Positions 17,326 through 26,225 of a stretch of 64,000 nucleotides of DNA are shown here, piece after piece. The notes below the pieces were generated by a model, which was not told the origin of the DNA, did not search any database, and worked only from the letters and a program-made list of their open reading frames with translations. Where the stretch lies: assembly GCA_017744365.1 (NCBI GenBank), contig JAGIBL010000001.1:310001-374000 (forward strand), given 5' to 3'. The first letter of the stretch is position 1. Each line of letters begins with the position of its first letter. The position numbers and the translations under genes are program-made. This DNA comes from Nocardioidaceae bacterium. GTDB taxonomy: Bacteria; Actinomycetota; Actinomycetes; Propionibacteriales; Nocardioidaceae.

Positions 17326-17496
17326 GCTCATGTCCTCCCTGACCTGGCCTGTGCATCCGTGCACGGTGTTGCTCGCTGGGTTGTCCTGCCGCGCACATCG
17401 GCGCCGGCGAGCCCGACCTGAGCGAGCTGGACTGGACCGGGACCTTGGACCCAGGGCTCCGTGGAACCGGTTCCGGCTCCGAAGCGTCGCAAGGGC

Positions 17497-18225
17497 ATGA
17501 GGATCGCTCGGACGACCCTGCTCCCGACCCTGCTCCTGCTCGCTGCGCTCGCCGGCTGCGGGAACAACGGGCACACTGACGGGGGCCTGCAGCCGGTGGC
17601 GGCCGGGCCGACGACGTACGTGGTCACCGGGGTGACGGTGAAGGGCCAGCGGCGCGAGCTGGTGCCCGGCACCGAGATCCGGCTGCGGTTCGAGGACAGC
17701 CGGCTCACCCTGACGGCCGGCTGCAACACGATGAGCGGCACCTACGACCTCGACGGCAGCCGGCTGACGGTGGCCGCGCTCGGCATGACCGAGATGGGCT
17801 GCGACCGGGCGCGGATGGACCAGGACACCTGGCTCGGCGGGCTGTTCGCGCGGCCGGTGCAGTTCACCCCGGGACCCGACGGCGCGGTCATCAGCGGGGA
17901 CACGGTGCTCGCCCTGGCCGACCGCGAGGACGTCTCCCCGGACCGGCCGCTGGTGGGCACGAAGTGGTTGCTGGACACCCGGTACGACGCGGACGCGGCG
18001 TCCTCGGTCCCCGACGGGACGGTCGTGGTCTTCGGGGCCGACGGCACCCTGGCGTACGACGGTGGCAGCGGGCGGTACCGGATCGAGGGCGACCGCATCG
18101 TGATCGAGGGCGTCGAGGGCGGGCCGCTGCGGGAGATCGCGGGACCGGCGGCGTACGAGATCGAGGAGCGGAGCCTCACCATCACCGCGGGCGGGAAGGG
18201 CCTCGGCTTCCGCGCCGATCGCTGA
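17497..18225 (+). CDS. META-domain lipoprotein
   Basis: 242 residues from ATG 17497 (GTG 17461 would add a basic stretch). Signal peptide ends in the lipobox L-A-A-L-A-G-C, so it is predicted to be lipid-anchored outside the membrane. The META/HslJ-like domain shows L-T-A-G-C-N-T-M-S-G-T-Y (about 68-79) and M-T-E-M-G-C-D; a second, more diverged repeat with V-V-F-G-A-D-G-T-L-A-Y-D-G-G-S-G-R-Y follows. Proteins of this family are linked to stress or antibiotic tolerance, but the molecular role is unknown. Divergent from the regulator trio. Confidence 0.7.
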   Translation: MRIARTTLLPTLLLLAALAGCGNNGHTDGGLQPVAAGPTTYVVTGVTVKGQRRELVPGTEIRLRFEDSRLTLTAGCNTMSGTYDLDGSRLTVAALGMTEMGCDRARMDQDTWLGGLFARPVQFTPGPDGAVISGDTVLALADREDVSPDRPLVGTKWLLDTRYDADAASSVPDGTVVVFGADGTLAYDGGSGRYRIEGDRIVIEGVEGGPLREIAGPAAYEIEERSLTITAGGKGLGFRADR

Positions 18226-18264
18226 TTCGTCTACGGGCGGACCGCCTGAGACAATCGCCTGGAC

Positions 18265-19389
18265 ATGTCAGAACCGATCAAGACCCTCCCGCTCGTCTTC
18301 GAGGAGCCCAAGGGCCGTGGCAAGCCGCCGCGGCACCTGGCCGACCTCACCCCGGCCGAGCGGAAGGAGCGCCTGGAGGAGCTGGGACTGCCCGGCTTCC
18401 GGGCCAAGCAGCTCTCCACGCACTACTTCTCCCGGCTGGTCGACAGCCCGGACGCCATGACTGACCTTCCGGCTGGCACCCGCGATGCCCTCGTCAGCGG
18501 CCTGCTGCCGAACCTGATGACGCCGCTGCGCACGCTGGAGGCGGACAAGGGCACCACCCGCAAGACGCTGTGGAAGCTGTTCGACGGCGCCCTGGTCGAG
18601 TCGGTGCTGATGCGCTACCCGGGCCGGGCCACCATGTGCGTCTCCAGCCAGGCCGGCTGCGGGATGGCGTGCCCGTTCTGCGCCACCGGGCAGGGCGGCC
18701 TGCAGCGGAACATGTCCACCGCCGAGATCGTCGAGCAGGTCGTCGCCGGCGCCCGGGCGCTCTCCCGCGGCGAGGTGCCCGGCGGGCCGGGCCGGGTCTC
18801 CAACGTGGTGTTCATGGGCATGGGCGAGCCGATGGCCAACTACAAGGCCGTCATCGGCGCCGTACGACGGCTGACCGATCCGGCCCCCGACGGCCTCGGC
18901 ATGTCCGCGCGCGGGATCACGGTCAGCACCGTCGGCCTGGTGCCGCGGATCGAGCAGCTCGCCGACGAGGGCATCCCGGTCACGCTCGCGCTGAGCCTGC
19001 ACGCGCCCGACGACGAGCTGCGCGACGAGCTGGTGCCGATCAACACGAGGTGGAAGGTGCACGAGGCCGTCGAGGCGGCCTGGCACTACGCGGAGAAGAC
19101 CAAGCGCCGCGTCTCGATCGAGTACGCGCTCATCAAGGACATCAACGACCAGGCGTGGCGCGCGGACCTGCTCGCCGACGTCTTGAACTCGTACGGGGAC
19201 TGGGGCTGGGTGCACGTGAACCTGATCCCGCTCAACCCCACGCCCGGCAGCAAGTGGACCGCCAGCGACCCGCGCGACGAGAAGGAGTTCGTCCGTCGGC
19301 TGGAGGCCAAGGGGATCCCCACGACCGTTCGGGACACCCGGGGCCGCGAGATCGACGGCGCCTGCGGGCAGCTCGCCGCCGCGGAGTGA
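18265..19389 (+). CDS. rlmN: 23S rRNA (adenine-2503-C2)-methyltransferase RlmN
   Basis: 374 residues. Radical-SAM cluster C-G-M-A-C-P-F-C with cysteines at 132, 136 and 139, [22 protein letters not shown], and a C-terminal D-G-A-C-G-Q-L carrying the cysteine that forms the covalent RNA intermediate. Methylates A2503 of 23S rRNA and a tRNA adenine at position 37. ATG 18265 follows a GACAAT hexamer at 18250-18255. The stop lies in the first copy of an 11-base direct repeat (ACTCACGCGGG) shared with the convergent gene end. Confidence 0.96.
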   Translation: MSEPIKTLPLVFEEPKGRGKPPRHLADLTPAERKERLEELGLPGFRAKQLSTHYFSRLVDSPDAMTDLPAGTRDALVSGLLPNLMTPLRTLEADKGTTRKTLWKLFDGALVESVLMRYPGRATMCVSSQAGCGMACPFCATGQGGLQRNMSTAEIVEQVVAGARALSRGEVPGGPGRVSNVVFMGMGEPMANYKAVIGAVRRLTDPAPDGLGMSARGITVSTVGLVPRIEQLADEGIPVTLALSLHAPDDELRDELVPINTRWKVHEAVEAAWHYAEKTKRRVSIEYALIKDINDQAWRADLLADVLNSYGDWGWVHVNLIPLNPTPGSKWTASDPRDEKEFVRRLEAKGIPTTVRDTRGREIDGACGQLAAAE

Positions 19390-19414
19390 CTCACGCGGGC
19401 AGCCAGGCGGGCAC

Positions 19415-20380
19415 TCACGCGGGGCGCAGCGGGGGCAGCCAGTGCTGGTCCACCCCGGGCACGGGGAGCCCGACGGCGTACCGGTAGAGGTTCGCCTCCA
19501 GGTAGGCGCTGAGCGCGGAGGAGACCGCGCCGACCAGGCAGAGCCCGATCACGCCGGCGACCAGGAGCAGCGCCCCGGCGACGATGGTGACGCCGCTGCC
19601 GAGGGCCACCATGCCTCCGCCGACGAGGGCAAGCGGTACCGAGGCGAACGCGAGCGCCATCCACGGCAGGGCCAGCCCGAGGCCGCTGACCAGGGTGACC
19701 GTGAACTGCCGCCGTAGCAGTCCGGCAGAGCGTCGTACGGTCTCCAGCGGCATCGTGCCCTCGACCATGATGACCGGCGTGGCGAAGACGGTCGCGAACG
19801 CCCAGCCGACGTCGAGGGTCAGGCCCGCGATGATGCCGCCGATCCCCATCCGCTCGAGGACCCGGACCACGACACCGACCACGGTCGAGAGCAGCGCCCA
19901 GGCGAGCAGCTGGCGGCGACGGCTCCAGGCCACGCCGAGCGCGTCGCGCACGGTGGCCGGGCGCCCTTCGGCACGCAGGACCGCCGCGGCCACGACCGCA
20001 CCGGAGACGAGCTGGAACACGAAGGTGGCCGCTCCCATCGCGGCCCCGGTTACCAGCACGCCGACCAGGCCACCCTGGCTCCAGCCGGGGGTGACGTGGC
20101 CCCAGAACATCGCCGGGAACAGGATGGCGCCGCTGGCGGCCGCGGCGAGCACCGCGCCGGCGAAGAGCAGCGCGATCATGGACCGGTCGGCGAAGAGCAT
20201 CCGGTAGGTCGCACTGACCAGCTGGGCCGAGGGACGGAACTTCGGGAGCTTGCGCCGGCGACGTCCGCTCGCCTCGTCGCCCGGGACCAGCACGTACGAC
20301 GTCCACTGCTCGCCGTCCCAGTAGCGCTCCTGGCCGGCCAGCGCGTAGTCGGGGTACCAGCCGGCCGGATACGTCGACAT
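19415..20380 (-). CDS. DUF2510 multi-pass membrane protein (DUF6159-like)
   Basis: 321 residues. N-terminal P-A-G-W-Y-P-D-Y-x-x-x-x-Q-E-R-Y-W-D-G-E-Q-W-T is the DUF2510 module typical of actinobacterial membrane proteins. The rest has about six hydrophobic segments, each pair linked by short polar loops, with R-R-S-A-G-L-L-R-R-Q-F and small-residue-rich helices resembling DUF6159 or glycerophosphoryl-diesterase-membrane-like proteins. Function unknown. GAGAGG precedes the ATG, and TAGCAT (minus strand, 20421-20426) is a possible -10. Confidence 0.75.
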   Translation of the reverse strand: MSTYPAGWYPDYALAGQERYWDGEQWTSYVLVPGDEASGRRRRKLPKFRPSAQLVSATYRMLFADRSMIALLFAGAVLAAAASGAILFPAMFWGHVTPGWSQGGLVGVLVTGAAMGAATFVFQLVSGAVVAAAVLRAEGRPATVRDALGVAWSRRRQLLAWALLSTVVGVVVRVLERMGIGGIIAGLTLDVGWAFATVFATPVIMVEGTMPLETVRRSAGLLRRQFTVTLVSGLGLALPWMALAFASVPLALVGGGMVALGSGVTIVAGALLLVAGVIGLCLVGAVSSALSAYLEANLYRYAVGLPVPGVDQHWLPPLRPA

Positions 20381-20420
20381 CGCACGCCACCTCTCGTCCG
20401 CGCACGCCGCGGATGCGACG

Positions 20421-20426
20421 ATGCTA
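20421..20426 (-). promoter_or_regulatory. -10 hexamer TAGCAT of the DUF2510 gene
   Basis: ATGCTA on the plus strand reads TAGCAT on the minus strand, about 40 bp upstream of the DUF2510 start, in the divergent gap with the 2'-5' RNA ligase-like gene. Confidence 0.3.
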
Positions 20427-20493
20427 GGTCAGCCGTGCGCGTCCGGCGCGCGGAACGTTCGACCTCGGGTGAGTTCTCCGGAACCCTGGACGC

Positions 20494-21018
20494 ATGGCAC
20501 TGGCCGTCTGCCTGCTCTTCGACCCGCCCTCGGAGCGACTGCTGCGGGGCCTGTGGTCGCGGCTCGAGGCGGGCGGCATCCGGACGCTCGCCACGCATAC
20601 CCACGGCCACCACCACCCGCACCTGTCCTACGCGGTGCTGCGCGCGTGGGACCTGGATCGCGTTCGCGAGGCGCTCGATGGGTTGCCCGGGCACGGCTCG
20701 TTCCCGTTGTCCTTCCACGGCATGGTCGCGTTCCCGCGCGGCCGGGCCGCCCTGGCGCCGGCGCTCACCGCGGACGTCGTACGGCGCCAGCAGGACGTCG
20801 TCGCCGCGGTCCTCGGGGCGGGCGCCGACCTGCACCTGAACTACCGGCCGGGCCACTGGGTGCCGCACGTCTCGGTGGCGACCCGGGCACGCGGCGTCCA
20901 GCTCGCGACGGTGGCCAAGGAGATCGCGGACTCGCTCCCGCTCGACGTCCGGGTCGACCGGGCCGCGCTGGTCGACAGCGCGTCGGGGGAGACCTGGGTG
21001 CTCGACGGGATCCCGTGA
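20494..21018 (+). CDS. 2'-5' RNA ligase / 2H phosphoesterase family protein
   Basis: 174 residues. Two H-x-S motifs about 75 residues apart, H-P-H-L-S-Y-A (about 44-50) and P-H-V-S-V-A (about 123-128), define the 2H phosphoesterase fold (LigT, cyclic phosphodiesterase). Family members ligate or hydrolyse 2'-5' or cyclic phosphate linkages in RNA; the native substrate here cannot be told. Followed convergently by adk with a 10-bp gap. No Shine-Dalgarno is seen; AACCCT ends six bases before ATG 20494, a weak leaderless signal. Confidence 0.75.
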   Translation: MALAVCLLFDPPSERLLRGLWSRLEAGGIRTLATHTHGHHHPHLSYAVLRAWDLDRVREALDGLPGHGSFPLSFHGMVAFPRGRAALAPALTADVVRRQQDVVAAVLGAGADLHLNYRPGHWVPHVSVATRARGVQLATVAKEIADSLPLDVRVDRAALVDSASGETWVLDGIP

Positions 21019-21028
21019 GGGGCCGTCC

Positions 21029-21610
21029 TCAGACGGGAGCCCGGCCCGACCGGGCGAGGGCACCGGCGACACGCTGCGCGATCGCCCCGACAGTGCCGGC
21101 GCCGTCGACCTTCACCAGCAGGCCGCGGTAGCGGTACTCGCCCATCAGCGGAGCGGTCTGCGCCAAGAAGATCTCCTGGCGCCGGCGGATCACCTCGGCG
21201 GTGTCGTCGGCCCGGCCCTCGACGCGCGCCCGCTCGAGCAGCCGGCGCACCACCTCGTCCTGCTCGACGCTGAACCAGAGCACGGCGTCCAGCGCGGTGC
21301 CGGCGTCGCGCAGGACCTCGTCCAGGTAGGCGATCTGGCTGACCGTGCGCGGGTACCCGTCGAGGACGAACCCGCCGGCCGTGTCCGGTTCCGCCAGCCT
21401 CCCGCGGACCATCGCGTTGGTGATCTCGTCGGGCACGTACTCGCCGCCGTCGAGGTAGCCCTGCGCCTGGCCGCCGAGGCGGGTCCGCGCCGCGACGTTG
21501 GCCCGGAAGATGTCACCGGTGGAGATGGCCGGGACGCCGAGGCGCTGTGCCAGCAGCGCGCCCTGCGTGCCCTTCCCGGAGCCGGGGGCGCCCATGAGGA
21601 TCAGTCGCAT
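21029..21610 (-). CDS. adk: Adenylate kinase
   Basis: 193 residues. P-loop G-A-P-G-S-G-K-G-T-Q (about 8-17), I-S-T-G-D-I-F-R-A (AMP site), G-F-V-L-D-G-Y-P-R-T (NMP-binding block) and a short LID with R-A-D-D-T-A-E-V-I-R-R-R. The short LID lacks zinc cysteines, giving the short-type enzyme. Interconverts ATP plus AMP with 2 ADP. The usual actinobacterial adk lies in the secY ribosomal cluster, so this is probably a second copy; whether another exists cannot be seen here. The ATG overlaps the SulP stop by one base, so it is co-translated with the transporter. Confidence 0.92.
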   Translation of the reverse strand: MRLILMGAPGSGKGTQGALLAQRLGVPAISTGDIFRANVAARTRLGGQAQGYLDGGEYVPDEITNAMVRGRLAEPDTAGGFVLDGYPRTVSQIAYLDEVLRDAGTALDAVLWFSVEQDEVVRRLLERARVEGRADDTAEVIRRRQEIFLAQTAPLMGEYRYRGLLVKVDGAGTVGAIAQRVAGALARSGRAPV

Positions 21611-23313
21611 CAGGAGGACCTTTCGGGGTCGACGGGGGTGCCGGGGTCGTGGTGGACGCGGGCGGCGTGCTGGCGTGCGTGCGCGATGGCGTCGGGGGTG
21701 TGCTCGAACAGGTGCCGCTCGTGGGCGAGCCGGTCGTGGATGCCGAGCTCCTGGAGCACCTGCAGGTGCTGGGGCCGGACGCCGGAGATCAGCACGGTGA
21801 TGCCGCGGGCCTCGATCCGGCTGATCGTGTCGCCCAGCAGGACCGCGCCGGTGGCGTCGATGGTGGTGACCCGGGACATCCGCAGCACCACGACCCGGAC
21901 CCGGCTCACCTCGGTCAGCTCGAGCAGGAAGTCGTGGGCGGCAGCGAAGAAGAGTGGTCCGTCGAGCCGGTAGGCGACGATGTGCTCGTCGAGCAGCCGC
22001 CGCTCCTCGTCGGCATGACTGCCCTCGTCGTCGAGCGGCGTCTCCTCCAGGCGCGCGGTCGCGGCCACCTGGCGCAGCGCGAAGAACCCGGCGAGCACCA
22101 GGCCGATGAGCACCGCGGTCACCAGGTCGAGGACCACGGTCGCCCCGGCGGTGACCAGGAGAACCGCGGCATCGCCGCGTGTCGCCCGTGCGAGCGCGGC
22201 CAGGCTGGAGACCCGGACCATCCGGACGGCGGTCGCGATCAACACCCCGGCCAGGGCCGCCAGCGGGATCCTGGCGACGAGAGGGCCGGCGACCAGGACG
22301 GCGACCAGGAGCACGAGCGCATGGGTCAGCGCTGCCAGCCTGGAGGATGCCCCGGCGCGCACGTTGACCGCCGTCCGGGCGATGGCGGCCGTGGCCGGGA
22401 CGCCGCCGAAGAGCGGGACCACGAGGTTGGCCACCCCCTGGCCGGCGAGCTCGCGGTCCGGGTCGTGCCGGCTGCCGACCGTCATCGCGTCGGCGACACG
22501 GGCGGAGAGCAGGCTCTCCAGCGCTGCCAGCGCGGCGACCGCGACCGCCGGCAGCAGCAGGTCGCCAGCGCTCGCCCATCCCGTGGTGGGGAACGAGGGG
22601 ACCGGCAATCCGGACGGCAGGTGGCCGATGGTGGCCGCGTCCAGGCCGGGCCCGTGGTTGGCGAGGGTGGCCAGGGCGATGGCGACCAGCGCGCCCGGCA
22701 GCTCGGGCCGCAGTCGGGCCAGGAGAAGGACGGCGAGGGTGACGACCGCGGCCATGCCGAGGGGTGCCCACGCGGGGTCGTGAAGCCAGTCGCGGGCGGC
22801 GTCCACGGTGGCTGGGAGCACCTTCTCCGCCCGGCTCCGGACTCCGAGGGCGGCGGGCACCTGCTGCAGCGCGATGATGACCGCGATGCCGGCGGTGAAC
22901 CCCTCGACCACGGCGACCGGTACGTAGGCGATGAACCGCCCGGCCCCGGCGTACCCGAGCGCGACCAGCATGAGGCCGGCCAGCAGCCCGACGACGAGCA
23001 CGCCGTCAGGTCCGTGCTGGGCGATGATCGGGACCAGGACCACCGTCATCGCGCCGGTCGGGCCGCTGACCTGGACCCGGCTGCCGCCGAGCGCCGCCGC
23101 CACCGCGCCGGCCACCACGGCGGTGACCAGGCCCGCCCGGGCTCCCATGCCGGAGCTGACGCCGAACCCGAGGGCGAGGGGGAGGGCCACCATCGCCACC
23201 GTGAGGCCAGCCGTGAGATCGCGGCCCGGCGATCCGTGCCAGTCGGTACGACGGGGAGCGAGCTGCGCGGTCCGTGTCCACCCGCGGCGCGCCCAGGTCC
23301 GCAGCGCGCTCAT
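21610..23313 (-). CDS. SulP family anion transporter with STAS domain
   Basis: 567 residues from ATG 23313, preceded by GAGGAGGGAC. About 10-12 transmembrane helices, with the SulP blocks A-L-P-L-A-L-G-F-G, S-G-P-T-G-A-M and G-F-T-A-G-I-A-V-I-I-A; C-terminal STAS domain (about 430-550) with V-R-V-V-V-L-R-M-S-R-V-T-T-I-D-A-T-G-A. Family members carry sulfate, bicarbonate or other anions; the substrate is not resolved by motif. Coupled to adk, which could link anion uptake to adenylate turnover, for example after sulfate activation; that is only a hypothesis. Confidence 0.9.
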   Translation of the reverse strand: MSALRTWARRGWTRTAQLAPRRTDWHGSPGRDLTAGLTVAMVALPLALGFGVSSGMGARAGLVTAVVAGAVAAALGGSRVQVSGPTGAMTVVLVPIIAQHGPDGVLVVGLLAGLMLVALGYAGAGRFIAYVPVAVVEGFTAGIAVIIALQQVPAALGVRSRAEKVLPATVDAARDWLHDPAWAPLGMAAVVTLAVLLLARLRPELPGALVAIALATLANHGPGLDAATIGHLPSGLPVPSFPTTGWASAGDLLLPAVAVAALAALESLLSARVADAMTVGSRHDPDRELAGQGVANLVVPLFGGVPATAAIARTAVNVRAGASSRLAALTHALVLLVAVLVAGPLVARIPLAALAGVLIATAVRMVRVSSLAALARATRGDAAVLLVTAGATVVLDLVTAVLIGLVLAGFFALRQVAATARLEETPLDDEGSHADEERRLLDEHIVAYRLDGPLFFAAAHDFLLELTEVSRVRVVVLRMSRVTTIDATGAVLLGDTISRIEARGITVLISGVRPQHLQVLQELGIHDRLAHERHLFEHTPDAIAHARQHAARVHHDPGTPVDPERSS

Positions 23314-23345
23314 GTCCCTCCTCGGCTCGGCGTCCCGACGACTGA

Positions 23346-23373
23346 GTATTACAAGAAATGAAAAAGTCTTCAA
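23346..23373 (-). promoter_or_regulatory. Probable sulP promoter
   Basis: On the minus strand TTGAAG (23373-23368) and TAATAC (23351-23346) are 16 bp apart in an unusually AT-rich patch between the GAF/ATPase gene and sulP. This is the closest match to a classical vegetative promoter in the window and would give a leader of about 25 nt with a good ribosome binding site. Confidence 0.55.
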
Positions 23374-23391
23374 ATATGGCCGAGAACGGCC

Positions 23392-24303
23392 TCAGTCGTC
23401 GAGCTCCAGCGCGTACCACACCGAGACGCCGTCCGCGCCCGCTTCGTGGCCCCAGCGCGTGGCGAGCGCCTCGACGAGGAGCAGCCCGCGGCCGTGCACC
23501 CGCAGCGGGTCGCCGGACGGCTCCAGGGGAAGGGCGCCCGCGACGCCGCTGTCGCTGACCCGGACGGTCAGCAGCCGGTCCAGCAGCGCGACCCGCACCG
23601 CGCAGCCGCCGTGCGCATGGATGACGGCGTTGGTGACCAGCTCGGAGAGGCACAGCACCGCGGTCTCGACCTGGTCCGCCCGCAGACCCCAGTCCAGGAG
23701 TGTCGCGGTCAGGAGGTGCCGGGCGTCGGCGACCGCGGTCAGCTCGGCCGGGAACTCGCGCGTGACGCTCAGCTCGCCGGGCGCGGTCTCCGGCCTCCGC
23801 GCCGGGCCGACCGGACGGCGGGCGAGGTGCAGCAGTGCCCGGCGCAGGCCGGCGCCGAGCCGGTCCCCGTGATCCAGGAGCATGGCGCTCTGGGTCGGCT
23901 CGAAGGACTGCGGCTGGTCGAAGTACGCGACGAAGCCGCCGAGGACGGCTCCGGCGGCGCCGATCGGAACCGCGGCCACAGCCACGTGCCCGGTGCCGCG
24001 CTGGGCCTCCGCGAAGGCGGCGTACCGGTCGGGCAGGTCCGCGACCGATCCGAGGAGGGGCACTCCCGACCTGATCGCCGTGTTGAGCGGGACGTCGTCG
24101 TACGCGTCGATGTGGCACCAGCCCATGCCCGCGCCGGACTGCCGGTCGCTCGCGGTGAACCGGAGCCGGCGGCCGCCGCCCTCGACCAGGGCCAGCCCGA
24201 CGCGGGTGACGCCGGGCAGCACGCCGAGCCGCGCGAACGCCTGTGCGGCCCACCTGTCCACGACCGTCGGTGAGCGCGGCGCGTCGGGCGCGACCCGGTT
24301 CAC
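23392..24303 (-). CDS. GAF domain protein with HATPase (anti-sigma-type) domain
   Basis: 303 residues. An N-terminal GAF-like sensory region (about 20-155) is followed by an ATP-binding domain of the RsbW/SpoIIAB class: N-box L-S-E-L-V-T-N-A-V-I-H-A (about 220-231), D-S-G-V (G1 box) and G-R-G-L-L-L-V-E-A-L-A (G2 box). Such proteins act as serine kinases or anti-sigma factors; the phosphatase or antagonist partner is not adjacent. GTG 24303 has TAGGCT on the minus strand (24315-24310) six bases upstream and no Shine-Dalgarno, so it is read as a leaderless gene. Confidence 0.8.
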   Translation of the reverse strand: MNRVAPDAPRSPTVVDRWAAQAFARLGVLPGVTRVGLALVEGGGRRLRFTASDRQSGAGMGWCHIDAYDDVPLNTAIRSGVPLLGSVADLPDRYAAFAEAQRGTGHVAVAAVPIGAAGAVLGGFVAYFDQPQSFEPTQSAMLLDHGDRLGAGLRRALLHLARRPVGPARRPETAPGELSVTREFPAELTAVADARHLLTATLLDWGLRADQVETAVLCLSELVTNAVIHAHGGCAVRVALLDRLLTVRVSDSGVAGALPLEPSGDPLRVHGRGLLLVEALATRWGHEAGADGVSVWYALELDD

Positions 24304-24309
24304 GCCCTC

Positions 24310-24315
24310 AGCCTA
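24310..24315 (-). promoter_or_regulatory. -10 hexamer TAGGCT, leaderless promoter
   Basis: Reverse complement of AGCCTA; ends six bases before the GTG start at 24303 of the GAF/ATPase gene. Confidence 0.5.
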
Positions 24316-24337
24316 GGACGATCGGACGCCGCGCGAC

Positions 24338-26104
24338 TCAGGCGAGCATCGCCGCCCGGGCCGCGTTCGCCAGGCTCATCGCCGCCGGCTTGGGCAGCAG
24401 CAGCTCGACGTTGCGGGCATCCGCCGTCCCGGAGTGCTGGGCCAGCGGCGACTGCGGGTCGTTGGCGGCCAGCTCGCGGGACAGGCCCGCCAGCGAGACC
24501 GTGGAGGACAGGTCGCCGGCGAAGTCGGTCACCCCGGCGTGGTCGACGACCGTGGTGAAGATCGACAGCGTGCCGTCCTCGTTGTCGGCCACCTCGATCA
24601 GGCGTGCCTGCTGCGGGAAGTCGATGTGCGAGGCGGTGTTGATCTCCCAGAAGCCGCCGGACCCGTCGGTGCGCTGGTGGGCGATGATCCGGTTGTCGTG
24701 GGTGTGCCCGTTGACCCAGGCGATCACCCGCGGCTGGCTGAGCAGGTAGCTGACCACCGCCGGGCCCAGCACCCGCGGCAGGTTCGGGTCCAGCCCGGTC
24801 AGCACCAGCGGGTTGCTCATCGTGTCCGAGGTGTGGTGGCTGAACACGATCACGGCTCGGTCCCCGGCGGCCTCGACGGTCGCCTTGAGCCAGTCGAACT
24901 GCGGCTGGTCCAGCGACCCGTCGGCGTACCCGTTCGGGTTCACCGAGTCCATCACCACGCAGCGCACCTCGTCGGTGTCGAAGAAGTAGTACGCGGTGCC
25001 GTCGGCGAGGTTCGCCGCGGTGTACCCGTGCCCGACCGGCAGCCCGGTCGTGTCGAAGTGCTCGGCCACGACCTCCTTGCGCGACAGCGACTTGCGCTTC
25101 GGGTCCGGGGTGACCAGCCGCGCGCCCGGGGAGAGCACCAGGCTGTCGATGAGCTCGAGCAGGTTCTGGTCGGCGAGCGCGTTGATGACGTCGCTCTGGC
25201 TGAGCCCCGGCGGCAGCGTGATGACCTTGACCGCGCCCTTGGAGAGCAGGTCCAGCTGGGTCGACCTCGCCGGGAAGTTGCCCTGGATCAGGCCGTCGTG
25301 GTTGCCGAAGCAGGTGTACCAGGGCATCTCGATGCCGGCCGCGGTGAACGGCCTCCGGGACGCGTCCAGCAGGCCCTTGACGACAGGGAAGCCGTGCTCG
25401 GCGCGCAGCTTGTCGTCCTTCTTCAGCCCCGGCGTCCCCTCGGGGTGCCAGTAGTGCACGTCGTAGTAGAGCGCGTTGTTGTCCGAGACGCCCTCGTACT
25501 TGGAGAAGCTGCCGCTGTCGGGCCGCACGCTCTTGCCGTCGAGGATGTCGATGTTCCAGCGGACCTCGTTGCGCTGGCAGTTGTCGGAGTTGTCGCCGGT
25601 CTCGATCATGAACGCCAGCGGCACCCCGGTGACCGGGCCGACACCGATGCTGTTGACCTGGCGCACCATCGCGTCCATCACCTGCGCGCTGAGCATCTCG
25701 TGCGGCCGGTACGACGAGGAGAGAAGGCCCGGGTTCACCCCCAGCGCGTTCGGGTCCTCGAACCGGTCCAGCCACTCCACCCGGCCCGGCGACTGGTGGT
25801 CGACGACGTGGACGTCGGAGAACTGGGCGAACGCGAGCACGGCCCGGCGCCGGTCCTCGCGCCCGTCCTGCGGGTCCGCACCGAGGCCGGCGCGCACGGT
25901 GTGCGGCTCGCCCGGGCCCTCGACGATCTTCGCGTAGCCCTTGGCGTTGGGGGTGCCGCGGCGGAACGTGCGGGCCAGCGTGGTGCCGGTGGTGAGCGGG
26001 GCACCGACGGCGGCCTCGCTGAGCGAGCCGAGGACGGGGGAGAGGGCGGCGGCGCCGGAGACGGCCGCGGCCGAGCGCAGGAGGTGACGACGGGTGAGCT
26101 CCAT
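24338..26104 (-). CDS. Tat-exported metallophosphoesterase (TIGR03767-like)
   Basis: 588 residues from ATG 26104. Twin-arginine signal T-R-R-H-L-L-R-S followed by an Ala-rich hydrophobic stretch predicts Tat export. Calcineurin-type metal ligands in order: F-S-D-V-H (about 93), E-T-G-D-N-S-D-N (about 170), C-F-G-N-H-D (about 264), F-S-H-H-T-S and N-G-H-T-H-D-N. Length and the D-N-C-Q-R-N-E motif match the actinobacterial TIGR03767 family. Extracellular phosphatase or phosphodiesterase; substrate unknown. Divergent from the cNMP/cyclase operon across a 121-bp gap with a CRP-like palindrome. Confidence 0.85.
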   Translation of the reverse strand: MELTRRHLLRSAAAVSGAAALSPVLGSLSEAAVGAPLTTGTTLARTFRRGTPNAKGYAKIVEGPGEPHTVRAGLGADPQDGREDRRRAVLAFAQFSDVHVVDHQSPGRVEWLDRFEDPNALGVNPGLLSSSYRPHEMLSAQVMDAMVRQVNSIGVGPVTGVPLAFMIETGDNSDNCQRNEVRWNIDILDGKSVRPDSGSFSKYEGVSDNNALYYDVHYWHPEGTPGLKKDDKLRAEHGFPVVKGLLDASRRPFTAAGIEMPWYTCFGNHDGLIQGNFPARSTQLDLLSKGAVKVITLPPGLSQSDVINALADQNLLELIDSLVLSPGARLVTPDPKRKSLSRKEVVAEHFDTTGLPVGHGYTAANLADGTAYYFFDTDEVRCVVMDSVNPNGYADGSLDQPQFDWLKATVEAAGDRAVIVFSHHTSDTMSNPLVLTGLDPNLPRVLGPAVVSYLLSQPRVIAWVNGHTHDNRIIAHQRTDGSGGFWEINTASHIDFPQQARLIEVADNEDGTLSIFTTVVDHAGVTDFAGDLSSTVSLAGLSRELAANDPQSPLAQHSGTADARNVELLLPKPAAMSLANAARAAMLA

Positions 26105-26123
26105 GCCGCCCCTAACGAGACGC

Positions 26124-26141
26124 ACGTGTTCCGGGTCACGT
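26124..26141. promoter_or_regulatory. CRP-like inverted repeat ACGTG-N8-CACGT
   Basis: Perfect five-base arms with an 8-base spacer (26124-26128 and 26137-26141). GTG-N8-CAC is the spacing of CRP/FNR-family sites (consensus TGTGA-N6-TCACA). It lies between a phosphoesterase gene and an operon encoding a cNMP-binding protein and a nucleotide cyclase. Confidence 0.45.
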
Positions 26142-26225
26142 CTCCTGTCTGGACATGTGTTCGGTGGACACCTGTTCTCGCCGCAGGAGAGGATGCGCAC
26201 GACGTCCTGTGGGAGGAGTACCGAC

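Noticed and set aside
21649-23361. 570-codon open frame on the plus strand opposite sulP
   Set aside because: Low-complexity D/G/Q/R-rich translation with no start signal; the minus strand encodes a clear SulP transporter.
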